Counted from the first letter of the stretch, positions 18,244 to 26,794 are shown. The stretch: 64,000 nucleotides of DNA from Chitinophagaceae bacterium (GCA_947375185.1 CANCEU010000002.1:22333-86332); one strand, 5' to 3'. The notes: generated by a model not told the origin, from the letters alone. A program made the numbers and translations.

Positions 18244-20310
18244 ATGATTCAATTTGACTTGCCCAAGCAAAAATCATCCATCATCAAGGTCTTAGGCGTT
18301 GGCGGTGGCGGTAGCAATGCCGTGAATTTCATGTTTCATCAAGATATCGAAGGAGTAGATTTTATCATATGTAATACAGATTCTAAAGCCATTGAACAAA
18401 GCCCGGTGCCTAATAAAATTCAATTAGGACCACATTTGACACAAGGTTTAGGAGCTGGAGCTGATCCTTCCGTAGGAAAATTAGCGACAGAAGAATCTTT
18501 AGAAGAGATTAAAAAAATATTAGAGGTGAATACTAAAATGGCTTTTATTACTGTCGGAATGGGCGGTGGTACAGGTACAGGAGGTGCGCCTATCATTGCA
18601 AAAATCTGTAAAGACTTAGGCATTTTAACGGTTGGAATTGTAACCACTCCATTTGGATTTGAAGGACCTCGTCGTCAAAAACAAGCCGAAGATGGAATTA
18701 ACCAATTAAAGCCATTAGTAGATACTTTATTGGTTATTTCTAATGATAAATTGCGCGTACAATATGGCAATTTAAAAATGAAAGAAGCTTTCACGAAAGC
18801 GGATAATGTATTGGCTACTGCAGCAAAATGCATTACGGATGTAATTAACAGCCGTGGACATATTATTGTAGATTTTGCTGACGTTTGCACAGTAATGAAA
18901 AATGGTGGTGTAGCTATTTTAGGCAAGGCCGAAGTGGAAGGAGAAAATAGAGCACAAAGAGCAATTGAAGAAGCTTTGAATTCTCCTTTGTTAAATGATA
19001 ATGATATTAAAGGAGCAAAATGGATTTTATTAAATATCAATAGTGCCGAAGGCGATTTCGAATGTAGTATGGATGAGTTGGAAACCATCAGTAATATTTT
19101 ACGTGAGCGCACAGGCGAGCATAGTGATGTGATTATGGGAAGTGGCTATGATGATACATTAGGAGAAAAAATTGGAATCACTTTAATCGCAACTGGTTTT
19201 GAAGGAAAAGATCCTTTCAAAAAAGACGATGTAAAAAAAGAAGAAATACCTACAACTGAAAAGATAGTAATGACATTGGCTTCAGAAGAAAAAGCAAATG
19301 TGATTGCAGAAAACGAAAACACAACAACAGCCGAGGCGGATGATCATTTTGTTTTATCACTTACTGAAGAAGCCCCTGTTAGTTTCTCATTTGATGTTGA
19401 GGAAAATTTGGAAGCGATTGATGCGGCTACTAATATCGACACTTTCGATGAAAGTGAAAATATAGTAGCAGTTGAAGATGCGGCTGAATTTGCAAATTTA
19501 ATGGTGGAAGCTGCTGAAACAGTTGAAGTTTTAAATTTAGCACCAAGCTTAGTGATTGAAGAGTCTTTAGTTTCAAATGTTTTTGTTGAAACTCCCGAGG
19601 AAGAATTTTCAGAAGATAAATTATTAGAAGAAGAATTATTAGAGGATGTTGTTTTTCATTTAGATATGGATACTCAACCTGAAACTCCAACTTACAACTT
19701 CACTTCCGCAACAACTGAATTCGTTTTAAGTAAGCCAACTAATATTTATGTTGATTCAGTTGAAGAGAACGCGACAGCGTTCGATGCAAGAGTCACAGCT
19801 GATGCGTTCGATGCAGCAGTCAAAGCTGATGCGTTTAATGTACCACAAGAGGAGGTATACGAAACTGTTCATGAACAAGAAGCGCCGATTGTTGAAGCAG
19901 TAGTCCCAACTGAAAATTTTGAATCATCGTTTAGAGTTGTGTTAGAAGAAGAGCCTACCATGCAATTGGTTGTGCGTGAGCAAGATTTTGAAAATACAAA
20001 TGGACAAGTAAAAGCTACTACATCTAAAAACTTTGAAATGCCACTTGACGATTCTGAAGAACAAAGAAGAAAAGTGCGTGAGCGTATACAAAAATTAAGA
20101 AACTTATCTTTCAACATAGGCAACGGCAATGATCCAAGCGCCGAATTTGATGAAGTGCCTGCTTATGTTAGAAGGAATATGGATTTGTTTGGTAATACAT
20201 TAGCGTCAGTTGAAAACTTTTATAGTAAGTATACGGTAGACCAAGATGATAATAATCAAACTCAAATTTCTACTATCAATTCATTCTTGGATGGCAAGAA
20301 ACCAGATTAA
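18244..20310 (+). CDS. ftsZ: Cell division protein FtsZ, long-linker form
   Basis: FtsZ is the tubulin-like GTPase of the Z-ring. The globular part (about residues 12-320) has GGGGSNAVN, the tubulin signature GGGTGTGGAP at about 107-116, and NSRGHIIVDFADV. Beyond it lies a ~290-residue acidic, low-complexity linker, which makes the protein 688 residues against ~380-430 in many bacteria. A basic coiled segment (EEQRRKVRERIQKLR) follows, and then a conserved-peptide-like motif EVPAYVRRN that ends about 43 residues before the C terminus. The linker contains a 27-bp tandem repeat. The 113-nt gap after ftsA could hold its own promoter, though I see only imperfect matches there. Confidence 0.96.
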   Translation: MIQFDLPKQKSSIIKVLGVGGGGSNAVNFMFHQDIEGVDFIICNTDSKAIEQSPVPNKIQLGPHLTQGLGAGADPSVGKLATEESLEEIKKILEVNTKMAFITVGMGGGTGTGGAPIIAKICKDLGILTVGIVTTPFGFEGPRRQKQAEDGINQLKPLVDTLLVISNDKLRVQYGNLKMKEAFTKADNVLATAAKCITDVINSRGHIIVDFADVCTVMKNGGVAILGKAEVEGENRAQRAIEEALNSPLLNDNDIKGAKWILLNINSAEGDFECSMDELETISNILRERTGEHSDVIMGSGYDDTLGEKIGITLIATGFEGKDPFKKDDVKKEEIPTTEKIVMTLASEEKANVIAENENTTTAEADDHFVLSLTEEAPVSFSFDVEENLEAIDAATNIDTFDESENIVAVEDAAEFANLMVEAAETVEVLNLAPSLVIEESLVSNVFVETPEEEFSEDKLLEEELLEDVVFHLDMDTQPETPTYNFTSATTEFVLSKPTNIYVDSVEENATAFDARVTADAFDAAVKADAFNVPQEEVYETVHEQEAPIVEAVVPTENFESSFRVVLEEEPTMQLVVREQDFENTNGQVKATTSKNFEMPLDDSEEQRRKVRERIQKLRNLSFNIGNGNDPSAEFDEVPAYVRRNMDLFGNTLASVENFYSKYTVDQDDNNQTQISTINSFLDGKKPD
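19777..19830 (+). repeat. 27-bp tandem repeat within the ftsZ linker
   Basis: Two adjacent 27-bp copies are 24 of 27 identical and encode AFDARVTAD and AFDAAVKAD. A third partial copy (GCGTTTAATG) follows. The unit is a multiple of three, so copy-number change would alter only linker length. Confidence 0.9.
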
Positions 20311-20342
20311 AGATGTTTTTATGGTACAGTTGATTTAGTTGT

Positions 20343-20372
20343 AACCCTCGCCTCAAAAGGCGAGGGTTTTTT
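20343..20372 (+). terminator. First terminator after ftsZ
   Basis: AACCCTCGCCT and AGGCGAGGGTT form an 11-bp stem with loop CAAA, followed by TTTTTT. It lies 32 nt after the ftsZ stop and ends the division cluster. Confidence 0.93.
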
Positions 20373-20433
20373 ATTTATGGTTATTATTAAAAACATCCTA
20401 TTTTCAAATTTATGATGTTTTTATAATCACTCG

Positions 20434-20459
20434 CCTCGCCCAAAAGGCGAGGGTTTTTA
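20434..20459 (+). terminator. Second, near-copy terminator
   Basis: CCTCGCC and GGCGAGG pair around CAAAA, followed by a T run. Sequence on both sides resembles the first terminator (GATGTTTTTAT before, GGTTATTAT after), so the two arose by duplication. Confidence 0.85.
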
Positions 20460-20479
20460 TTTTGGTTATTATAAATGGC

Positions 20480-20487
20480 TATCTTTG
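20480..20487 (+). promoter_or_regulatory. -7 box of the TIGR01777-type epimerase gene (TATCTTTG)
   Basis: Exact TAnnTTTG match that ends 4 nt before the ATG at 20492. A TTTG at 20461 is the closest -33 candidate, but its 15-nt spacing is short. The transcript is predicted to be leaderless. Confidence 0.6.
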
Positions 20488-20491
20488 CCTT

Positions 20492-21415
20492 ATGCAAACA
20501 GTACTAATCACAGGCGGAACGGGTATGGTAGGGCAGGCGCTAACCAATTATTTAATTGATAATGGGTATGATGTTATTGTTTTAACGAGGTCGGAAAAAA
20601 GGTCAAGTCGTTTGCATCTCAGCTATGCAAAATGGGATATTGAAAGCCAGTATATTGATCCAGAAGCATTAAAGATGGCTGATATAATTGTGCATTTGGC
20701 TGGGGAGTCGGTAGCAACTAAAAGATGGAGTAAAAAAAGAAAAGAGGAAATTGTACAAAGCAGGGTTCGGTCAGGTGCTTTATTGGTTAAAGTGTTAAGT
20801 GAAAATGAACATAAAGTAAAAACCGTTATTACTGCATCTGCAATTGGTTGGTATGGTCCTGATACAGCTGAATCTTTACAGTTTGGATTTAAAGAAAATG
20901 ACGCACCTGATGATTCTTATTTAAGTACAACATGTCAGCAATGGGAGCAAAGTGTTGAATCTATTGCTCAAATGGGAATTCGTTTAGTGACATTAAGAAT
21001 TGGTATTGTATTTAATAAAAGGGGAGGTGCTTTAGCTGAATTTATTAAACCTGCACAATTTGGGTTAGCTACAATTTTAGGCCCGGGTACACAAATTATG
21101 AGTTGGATACATCAACAAGATTTATGTAAGATGATCTTATTCGCAGCTACACATGAAAATGTACAAGGCGTCTATAATGCTGTAGCGCCAGCCCCTTCAA
21201 CCAATAAACAAATTGTAGAATTAGTAGCAGCAAAATTATTTCCTTTTCATATTACCTTCAAAGTGCCTGTATTTATTTTGAAAATAATGTTAGGTGAAAT
21301 GAGTGTTGAAGTATTAAAAAGTGCGAATGTTTCAAGTGATAAAATCCAACAAGCTGGATTTGAATTTGAATATCCGGCAATTGATGCCGCATTATCACAG
21401 CTACTAAAAAAATAA
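20492..21415 (+). CDS. TIGR01777 family NAD-dependent epimerase-like protein (YfcH/SulA type)
   Basis: A short-chain-dehydrogenase-fold protein of the epimerase group. The N terminus TVLITGGTGMVGQAL is the NAD(P)-binding Rossmann loop; VHLAGESVATKRWS and the C-terminal DUF1731-like segment are typical of the YfcH family. The substrate is unknown. I start at MQTVLITGG (307 residues); the ORF-track start lies upstream of the -7 box. In the family's SDR motif region a SAIGWYGP stretch replaces the usual YxxxK. Monocistronic, between the tandem terminators and another hairpin. Confidence 0.88.
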   Translation: MQTVLITGGTGMVGQALTNYLIDNGYDVIVLTRSEKRSSRLHLSYAKWDIESQYIDPEALKMADIIVHLAGESVATKRWSKKRKEEIVQSRVRSGALLVKVLSENEHKVKTVITASAIGWYGPDTAESLQFGFKENDAPDDSYLSTTCQQWEQSVESIAQMGIRLVTLRIGIVFNKRGGALAEFIKPAQFGLATILGPGTQIMSWIHQQDLCKMILFAATHENVQGVYNAVAPAPSTNKQIVELVAAKLFPFHITFKVPVFILKIMLGEMSVEVLKSANVSSDKIQQAGFEFEYPAIDAALSQLLKK

Positions 21416-21440
21416 AGCGTCTCAGTTGAAACGCTTTATT
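21411..21440. terminator. Bidirectional hairpin between convergent genes
   Basis: AATAAAGCGT and ACGCTTTATT form a 10-bp stem with a 10-nt loop. It includes the stop codon of the epimerase gene and lies before the 3' end of the convergent FadN-like gene. T runs are short on both strands, so it is a modest terminator. Confidence 0.6.
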
Positions 21441-21491
21441 GAATTGCTAATAGATAATTACTAAAAGGAATAACCTTGTTATTCAGCTATA

Positions 21492-23864
21492 TTAATTACG
21501 AATTGGTTTTCCTGAAGTAATCACTGACTGTATTCTTTCTAAGGTTTTCTTTTGCCCACATAGGCTCAAAAATGCTTCTCTTTCTAAGTCCAATAAATAT
21601 TGTTCATTAACTAAAGTTGCTTCGCTTAAATCACCACCGCACATTACATAAGCTAATTTTTGTGCAACTAACTTATCATGATCAGTAGCATAGCCTCCTC
21701 TCCACATGGCATTGATGCCTGCGTATAAAGCACCTAATGCTGACTTGCCCAAAACTTTAATATCGGTTCTTTGCTGTGCTTGTGTGTAACCAGCATTGTA
21801 TAGGTTTAGTACTTGTTCCTTTGCTTTTGCAATTCTTCGTGATTGGTTTAAAACAATATGGTCTTGTCCTTTTCTGAAAATGCCCATATCCATTGCTTCT
21901 TGTGCTGAGGTAGCTACTTTGGCAGTTGCAATTTGTAAGAACCTATTTTTTAAAGTAATGGTATCTGGTTCATCAATATGCATTTCATCTGAGGCTCTTA
22001 AAACCAATTCTTTAGTACCACCACCGCCTGGTATTACACCAATTCCTAATTCCACTAAACCAATATAGGTTTCTGCCGCAGCTGCAATGGTATCAGCATG
22101 TAAATTCATTTCACAACCTCCTCCTAAAGTAAGTCCGTGAGGTGCAATTCCAACTGGAATAGATGAATAACGAACACGCATCATACTGTTTTGGAAAGTT
22201 CTAATAGCCATATCTAATTCCTCATAATCCTGCTCAATAGCTAACATAAAAATCATTCCCACATTAGCACCTGCACTAAACAAATTACCTTCATTAGCAA
22301 TCACTAATCCATTGAATTTTTCTTCAGAAATGGCTATGGATTTATTAAGTCCTTCCAATACTTCACCACCAATGCTATTCATTTTCGTATTCCAGCTAAA
22401 TCCAGCAACGCCATCACCAATATCTACTAAATTGCATGCTACGTTTTTCCAGATTGTTTTTTCTTTGTGATCGGATAATATAATAAAGGATTCCGTGCCA
22501 GGAATTAATTTGTAGTCTTGAGTATTTATATCATAGTAATAACGTTTGCCGTCTTTTATTTGATAAAATGAAAGACCTTTGCTAGCCATCGTTTCAGTCC
22601 AAGGTGCAATGGCAATATTTTCTGCTTTCATTGCAGCAATCACATTACTAACACCCAAAGCATCCCAGGTTTCAAATGCACCAATTTCCCATCCAAATCC
22701 TGCTTTTAAAGCGTCATCAACTCGGAATATTTCATCACTTATTTCAGGAATTCTAAAACTAATGTAAGAAAATAATGCATGATGAAATGCGCGAATAAAT
22801 GCAGCACCTTTGTCCGTTCCAGTGTACAAAGCCTTAATACGATCGGGTAAACTTTCAATTCCTTTTGCTGCAGCAATTGATGCTAATTTTGGTTTATTGC
22901 GAGGCTCGTATTGTAATGTTTTTAAATTAAGTGTTAATATTTCTTTACTTGTTGCTGTTTTTACTTTCTTAAAAAATCCTTGTCCTGTTTTATCGCCCAA
23001 CCAATTTTGTTCAACCATTTTTTCCAACCAACTTGGTAATGAAAAAGTATTTTTTGCTTCATCATTAGGGCAATTATCTGCAACGCCTTTTGCAACTTTC
23101 ACTAAAGTATCTAATCCAACAACATCTGCAGTTCGAAATGTTGCTGATTTAGGTCGACCCATGATAGGTCCAGTTAAAGCTTCAATTTCATCAATAGTTA
23201 ATTCCATTTTTTCCATAATATGCACTACGCTCATCATGCTAAAAACACCTACACGATTGGCTATAAAGGCAGGCGTATCTTTACACAATACTGTGTTTTT
23301 TCCTAAAAACACATCACCATAATGCATAAAAAAATCAATAACAGCAGGGTCTGTTTTTGGAGTAGGGATTACCTCTAACAAACGCAAATATCTTGGTGGG
23401 TTAAAAAAGTGTGTGCCACAAAAATGTTTTTGAAAATCATCACTACGACCCTCCGCCATTAAATGTATGGGGATACCTGAAGTATTCGAACTTACTAGTG
23501 TTCCAGGTTTTCTATATTTTTCTACTTCATCATAAATTTGCTTTTTAATATCTAAGCGTTCAACTACCACTTCAATAATCCAATCGGCATGCGTTAGGTT
23601 AGCTATATCATCAGTAAAATTTCCAGTTGTAATTAATTTAACTGCACCTGCATTATAAAGCGGAGAGGGGTTCGATTTAACCGAAGCAGTTAAAGAATCG
23701 TCTACTAATTTATTGCGTTCTTTTTTCACACTCGATGCTTCAGCGCCAGGAGTTAATCTATCTAACAACATTACTTTTACACCAACACCTGCAAAGTGAC
23801 AAGCTATTCTTGATCCCATTACTCCACTTCCTAAAACCACTACATTTTTTATAGATCGTTGCAT
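21492..23864 (-). CDS. 3-hydroxyacyl-CoA dehydrogenase / enoyl-CoA hydratase fusion (FadN-like)
   Basis: A two-domain fatty-acid beta-oxidation enzyme with the dehydrogenase first. Residues ~5-310 form the NAD-binding 3HCDH part (VVLGSGVMGSRIACHFAG; catalytic His region GTHFFNPPRYL), and the second 3HCDH segment follows to ~420. A crotonase/enoyl-CoA hydratase domain follows (about 480-680) with GLTLGGGCEMNLHAD (oxyanion hole) and ELGIGVIPGGGGTKE. This order matches B. subtilis FadN, not E. coli FadB, where the hydratase comes first. At 790 residues it is the normal FadN length. The usual partners, a thiolase and an acyl-CoA dehydrogenase, are not adjacent; the gene is single and divergent from gatC. 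Confidence 0.92.
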   Translation of the reverse strand: MQRSIKNVVVLGSGVMGSRIACHFAGVGVKVMLLDRLTPGAEASSVKKERNKLVDDSLTASVKSNPSPLYNAGAVKLITTGNFTDDIANLTHADWIIEVVVERLDIKKQIYDEVEKYRKPGTLVSSNTSGIPIHLMAEGRSDDFQKHFCGTHFFNPPRYLRLLEVIPTPKTDPAVIDFFMHYGDVFLGKNTVLCKDTPAFIANRVGVFSMMSVVHIMEKMELTIDEIEALTGPIMGRPKSATFRTADVVGLDTLVKVAKGVADNCPNDEAKNTFSLPSWLEKMVEQNWLGDKTGQGFFKKVKTATSKEILTLNLKTLQYEPRNKPKLASIAAAKGIESLPDRIKALYTGTDKGAAFIRAFHHALFSYISFRIPEISDEIFRVDDALKAGFGWEIGAFETWDALGVSNVIAAMKAENIAIAPWTETMASKGLSFYQIKDGKRYYYDINTQDYKLIPGTESFIILSDHKEKTIWKNVACNLVDIGDGVAGFSWNTKMNSIGGEVLEGLNKSIAISEEKFNGLVIANEGNLFSAGANVGMIFMLAIEQDYEELDMAIRTFQNSMMRVRYSSIPVGIAPHGLTLGGGCEMNLHADTIAAAAETYIGLVELGIGVIPGGGGTKELVLRASDEMHIDEPDTITLKNRFLQIATAKVATSAQEAMDMGIFRKGQDHIVLNQSRRIAKAKEQVLNLYNAGYTQAQQRTDIKVLGKSALGALYAGINAMWRGGYATDHDKLVAQKLAYVMCGGDLSEATLVNEQYLLDLEREAFLSLCGQKKTLERIQSVITSGKPIRN

Positions 23865-23987
23865 AATTAAAGCGTTTGTGTAAAATTAGTTAGTTATGCA
23901 ACTAATTTCAAAAAAATCTTTCTATTTTCAGTCAATTTTGCTGCAAATTGCCATTAATTGGCCCTAATAACCTTTTAACAAAAGGCA

Positions 23988-24018
23988 CTTGAGGGTTAAA
24001 GGGATTGAACTACATTTG
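23988..24018 (+). promoter_or_regulatory. Promoter of gatC (CTTG-N19-TACATTTG)
   Basis: The -7 box TACATTTG is exact and CTTG, one base off TTTG, lies at the standard 19-nt spacing. The -7 box ends 4 nt before the gatC ATG, which predicts a leaderless transcript. Confidence 0.7.
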
Positions 24019-24022
24019 TATT

Positions 24023-24313
24023 ATGCAAGTAGATACTAAATTAGTAAGCCATTTAGCACATTTATCAAGGTTAAATGTGGCTCCCGAAAAAATGGACAAA
24101 CTCGTTGCAGATATGCAAGACCTAGTTGTTTTTGTAGAGCAGTTAAATGCTTTAGATACAACTGGGACTGATCCATTGATGCATATGGGGGATGCAGTAA
24201 ATGTATTAAGAGCAGATGAAGTAAATGGTTCTATATCAAGAAATGCTGCTTTATTAAATGCACCTGAATCGGATGGAGCGTTTTTTAAAGTACCTAAAGT
24301 CATTAATAAATAA
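24023..24313 (+). CDS. gatC: Asp-tRNA(Asn)/Glu-tRNA(Gln) amidotransferase subunit C
   Basis: GatC stabilises the GatCAB complex that converts mischarged Glu-tRNA(Gln) or Asp-tRNA(Asn). The 96 residues have the typical start (MQVDTKLVSHLAHLSRLNV), the FVEQLNALDT helix, DPLMHM, and a C-terminal FFKVPKVI motif. I start at MQVDTKL because the -7 box covers the codons of the longer ORF. gatA and gatB are not in the window. It probably forms an operon with the LolD-like ATPase 6 nt downstream. Confidence 0.94.
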   Translation: MQVDTKLVSHLAHLSRLNVAPEKMDKLVADMQDLVVFVEQLNALDTTGTDPLMHMGDAVNVLRADEVNGSISRNAALLNAPESDGAFFKVPKVINK

Positions 24314-24319
24314 TTAAGT

Positions 24320-25015
24320 ATGTCATCGGTTATACAATTAAGGGATATTCAAAAAAGTTATTTCATGGCGAACCAAGCTATTCCTGTTTTAAAAGGAATC
24401 AACTTGGATATTAATCGTAATGAATATGTTGCATTAATGGGACCATCGGGTAGTGGAAAAAGTACATTGATGAATATTTTAGGTTGTTTGGATTCACCTA
24501 CTAGTGGAACTTACAATTTGAATGGACACGATGTAAGTAAAATGACAGACGACGAACTGGCGGGTATTAGAAATATAGAAATTGGATTCGTATTTCAACA
24601 GTTTAATTTGTTACCACGTTTATCTGCTGCCGAAAATGTTGCCTTGCCTTTAGTGTATGCAGGTATTTCTAAGAAAGATAGAATTGATCGTGCGATGATT
24701 GCTTTAGAAAAAGTTGGATTAGCTGAAAGAAGCCATCATAAATCAAATGAATTAAGTGGAGGACAAATTCAAAGAGTTGCTATTGCGCGTGCATTGGTAA
24801 ATAATCCATCAATTCTTTTGGCTGATGAACCAACAGGGAATTTGGATTCAAAAACATCGGTTGAGGTTATGGAATTATTTGGCAAAATTCAAGCAGCTGG
24901 AAATACGGTTGTTTTGGTAACGCACGAAGAAGATATTGCTCAGTATGCGCACAGGGTAGTGCGTCTAAGAGATGGATTGATCGAAACAGATACTTTAAAC
25001 AATAAGCATAAATAA
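24320..25015 (+). CDS. ABC transporter ATP-binding protein, LolD/MacB type
   Basis: An ATPase subunit for a MacB/LolCDE-type ABC system. Motifs are Walker A (GPSGSGKST), Q-loop ([13 protein letters not shown]), signature ([15 protein letters not shown]), Walker B (ILLADEPTG) and the H-loop His (VLVTHEE). No permease gene is adjacent, so it must work with a membrane partner encoded elsewhere. It lies 6 nt after gatC. A second protein of the same type is encoded at 25703-26371 on the other strand. Confidence 0.9.
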   Translation: MSSVIQLRDIQKSYFMANQAIPVLKGINLDINRNEYVALMGPSGSGKSTLMNILGCLDSPTSGTYNLNGHDVSKMTDDELAGIRNIEIGFVFQQFNLLPRLSAAENVALPLVYAGISKKDRIDRAMIALEKVGLAERSHHKSNELSGGQIQRVAIARALVNNPSILLADEPTGNLDSKTSVEVMELFGKIQAAGNTVVLVTHEEDIAQYAHRVVRLRDGLIETDTLNNKHK

Positions 25016-25043
25016 CTTATTTGGTATATAAATAGTTAATAAG

Positions 25044-25068
25044 AAGCCTCCTGATGGGGGCTTTTTTT
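25044..25068 (+). terminator. Terminator after the LolD-like gene
   Basis: AAGCCTCC and GGGGGCTT form an 8-bp stem (one T-G pair) with loop TGAT, followed by seven T. Confidence 0.88.
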
Positions 25069-25091
25069 ATATTGTTTGAACTTTATTTTGT

Positions 25092-25099
25092 TAGTTTTG
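25092..25099 (+). promoter_or_regulatory. -7 box of the cobalamin adenosyltransferase gene (TAGTTTTG)
   Basis: Exact TAnnTTTG match 32 nt before the ATG. The -33 element is unclear (TTTG at 25075 is too close). No cobalamin riboswitch fits in the short leader. Confidence 0.45.
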
Positions 25100-25131
25100 T
25101 TAATAGCATCAAGCAAGCAAGTAGTAGCGTT

Positions 25132-25686
25132 ATGAAAATTTATACAAAAGGTGGAGACTTAGGAAAAACATCATTGATAGGCGGGACAAGAGTGCCTAAA
25201 AGTCATATCAGAATTGAATCTTATGGAACTGTAGATGAATTGAATTCATTTGTAGGATTATTAAGTGATTTAATAACAAATGATGAAATCAAGACCATTT
25301 TAAAAGAAGTACAAGATAGGTTGTTCACTGTTGGTTCTTCATTAGCATGTGATCCGGACAAAGAACCCCATTTAAAAATACCTGATTTAAAGGAAGAAGA
25401 TATTGCATACTTAGAGCAAAAAATGGATGCAATGAATTTGTTATTAGAGCCTATGAAATCTTTTATTTTGCCAGGTGGTCATCAAGCTATTTCTACAGCC
25501 CATATTGCACGCTGTGTTTGCAGAAGGGCTGAGCGTTGGTGTGTGAATTTACAAGAAGAAGATTTATTTGTTGATCCAATGGTTATAAAATATTTGAATC
25601 GATTGAGTGACTACTTATTTGTTTTGGCAAGATATATTGGACATTTGAATGGAGTAGCTGATCAACCTTGGAAGCCAAGAGTGTAG
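25132..25686 (+). CDS. ATP:cob(I)alamin adenosyltransferase (PduO type)
   Basis: This enzyme makes adenosylcobalamin from cob(I)alamin and ATP. Motifs are the N-terminal ATP loop KIYTKGGDLGKTSLIGG, RIESYGTVDELNSFVG, and RCVCRRAERW in the active-site helix. The 184 residues fit the single-domain PduO family. I start at MKIYTKGG, as the upstream 26 residues of the ORF track resemble nothing and precede the conserved start. The 3' end converges with the second LolD-like gene, 16 nt away. Presence implies use of B12 enzymes or B12 salvage. Confidence 0.93.
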   Translation: MKIYTKGGDLGKTSLIGGTRVPKSHIRIESYGTVDELNSFVGLLSDLITNDEIKTILKEVQDRLFTVGSSLACDPDKEPHLKIPDLKEEDIAYLEQKMDAMNLLLEPMKSFILPGGHQAISTAHIARCVCRRAERWCVNLQEEDLFVDPMVIKYLNRLSDYLFVLARYIGHLNGVADQPWKPRV

Positions 25687-25702
25687 GCAAATTCAATATG
25701 CG

Positions 25703-26371
25703 TTAAACAAATTGACCGTCCTTCATTTGTAATTTTCTATTACTCATATCTGCAAGTAATTCATTGTGCGTAACCACTAAGAAACTTTGATTCATTTCAT
25801 TTCTCAGTCTAATAAATAGGTCGTGTAAAGAGGCCGCATTTTCACTATCCAAATTACCTGTAGGTTCATCTGCAAAAATGAGCGTCGGATTATTCAGTAA
25901 GGCTCTTGCAACGGCAACTCTTTGTTGCTCACCGCCAGATAAACTATGGGGCTTTTTGGACACTTTATCGGCAAGGCCCATAAAGTCAAGTAATTCCATT
26001 GCTCTGTCATTTACTTTCTTTTTGGATGTTTTTGCAATCCATCCAGGAATGCATACATTTTCTAAAGCTGTGAATTCTGGTAACAAGTGGTGAAATTGAA
26101 AAACGAAGCCAATGGAATGGTTTCGATAACTAGCAAGTTGCTTATTGCTTAAATGGGAAATTGCCTGGCCATCAAAAATAATCTCCCCTTTGTCGGCCTT
26201 TTCAAGGCTGCTGACAATGTAAAGAAGGGTTGATTTCCCAGCTCCCGAAGCGCCAACTATAGAAACCAGCTCGCCTTTGTCAATCTCCAAAGAAACCCCC
26301 TTTAATACCTCCACAGGGCCATAATTTTTCCAGATATCCTTGGCAATTAACAATTTTGAGCTTGAATTCAT
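25703..26371 (-). CDS. lolD: ABC transporter ATP-binding protein, LolD type
   Basis: An ATPase of the LolCDE lipoprotein-release family. Motifs are Walker A (GASGAGKST), Q-loop (VFQFHHLLPEFTA), signature (LSGGEQQRVAVARAL), Walker B (LIFADEPTG) and H-loop (VTHNE). The HHLLPEFTALENV sequence after the Q-loop resembles E. coli LolD closely. The permease is not adjacent. The start is 4 nt after an exact TAGGTTTG box on the minus strand. Confidence 0.9.
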   Translation of the reverse strand: MNSSSKLLIAKDIWKNYGPVEVLKGVSLEIDKGELVSIVGASGAGKSTLLYIVSSLEKADKGEIIFDGQAISHLSNKQLASYRNHSIGFVFQFHHLLPEFTALENVCIPGWIAKTSKKKVNDRAMELLDFMGLADKVSKKPHSLSGGEQQRVAVARALLNNPTLIFADEPTGNLDSENAASLHDLFIRLRNEMNQSFLVVTHNELLADMSNRKLQMKDGQFV

Positions 26372-26375
26372 GGTA

Positions 26376-26383
26376 CAAACCTA
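26376..26383 (-). promoter_or_regulatory. -7 box of lolD (TAGGTTTG)
   Basis: Minus-strand TAGGTTTG matches TAnnTTTG and ends 4 nt before the ATG. No clear -33 TTTG. Confidence 0.55.
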
Positions 26384-26445
26384 ATAATTCTGGGCCATTT
26401 TAAGTAAAATTTAAAAATTTGTTTACATCCTGTAGAAAAAACACA

Positions 26446-26476
26446 TTTGGTTATATCGTTTATACGGCTACTTTTG
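26446..26476 (+). promoter_or_regulatory. Canonical Bacteroidetes promoter (TTTG-N19-TACTTTTG)
   Basis: Both elements match exactly and the spacer is exactly 19 nt. It is the best promoter in the window and lies 17 nt before the ATG of the DUF2795 gene. Confidence 0.85.
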
Positions 26477-26493
26477 CACAAAATACCACTCTT

Positions 26494-26715
26494 ATGTTTT
26501 GGACTTTAGAATTAGCCAGTTATTTAGAAGAAGCTCCTTGGCCAGCTTCCAAAGATGAATTAATTGATTACTCCATTAGAAGCGGTGCTCCAATTGAAGT
26601 TGTAGAAAACTTGCAGGAGTTAGAAGACGAAGGAGAAATATATGAGAGCATTGAAGACATTTGGCCTGATTACCCAAGCCAAGAAGATTTTATGTTCAAT
26701 GAAGATGAGTATTAA
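26494..26715 (+). CDS. Small acidic DUF2795 protein
   Basis: A 73-residue acidic protein (MFWTLELASYLEEAPWPASKDELIDYSIRSGAP...), recognised as the DUF2795 type common in Bacteroidetes. The pattern 'W/A-P-x-x-KDELIDYA..GAP..V..NLQELEDEG..YES' suggests a small helical fold. Its function is unknown. The ATG at 26494 follows a perfect promoter by 17 nt; the ORF-track start lies upstream of the promoter -33 element and is wrong. Strong promoter and terminator on a one-gene unit suggest high expression. Confidence 0.87.
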   Translation: MFWTLELASYLEEAPWPASKDELIDYSIRSGAPIEVVENLQELEDEGEIYESIEDIWPDYPSQEDFMFNEDEY

Positions 26716-26794
26716 TAATATTTAAGATTAATACATTGAATTTGCTGATTTCATAATTAAGCATTGCTTTATTATGAAGTAGTATAGACTATAT

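Noticed and set aside
21492-23864. FadB-type fusion
   Set aside because: The dehydrogenase domain comes first and the hydratase second, the FadN order, so FadB is not the right name.
25069-25131. Cobalamin riboswitch before the adenosyltransferase gene
   Set aside because: The gap is far too short and contains no B12-box-like sequence.
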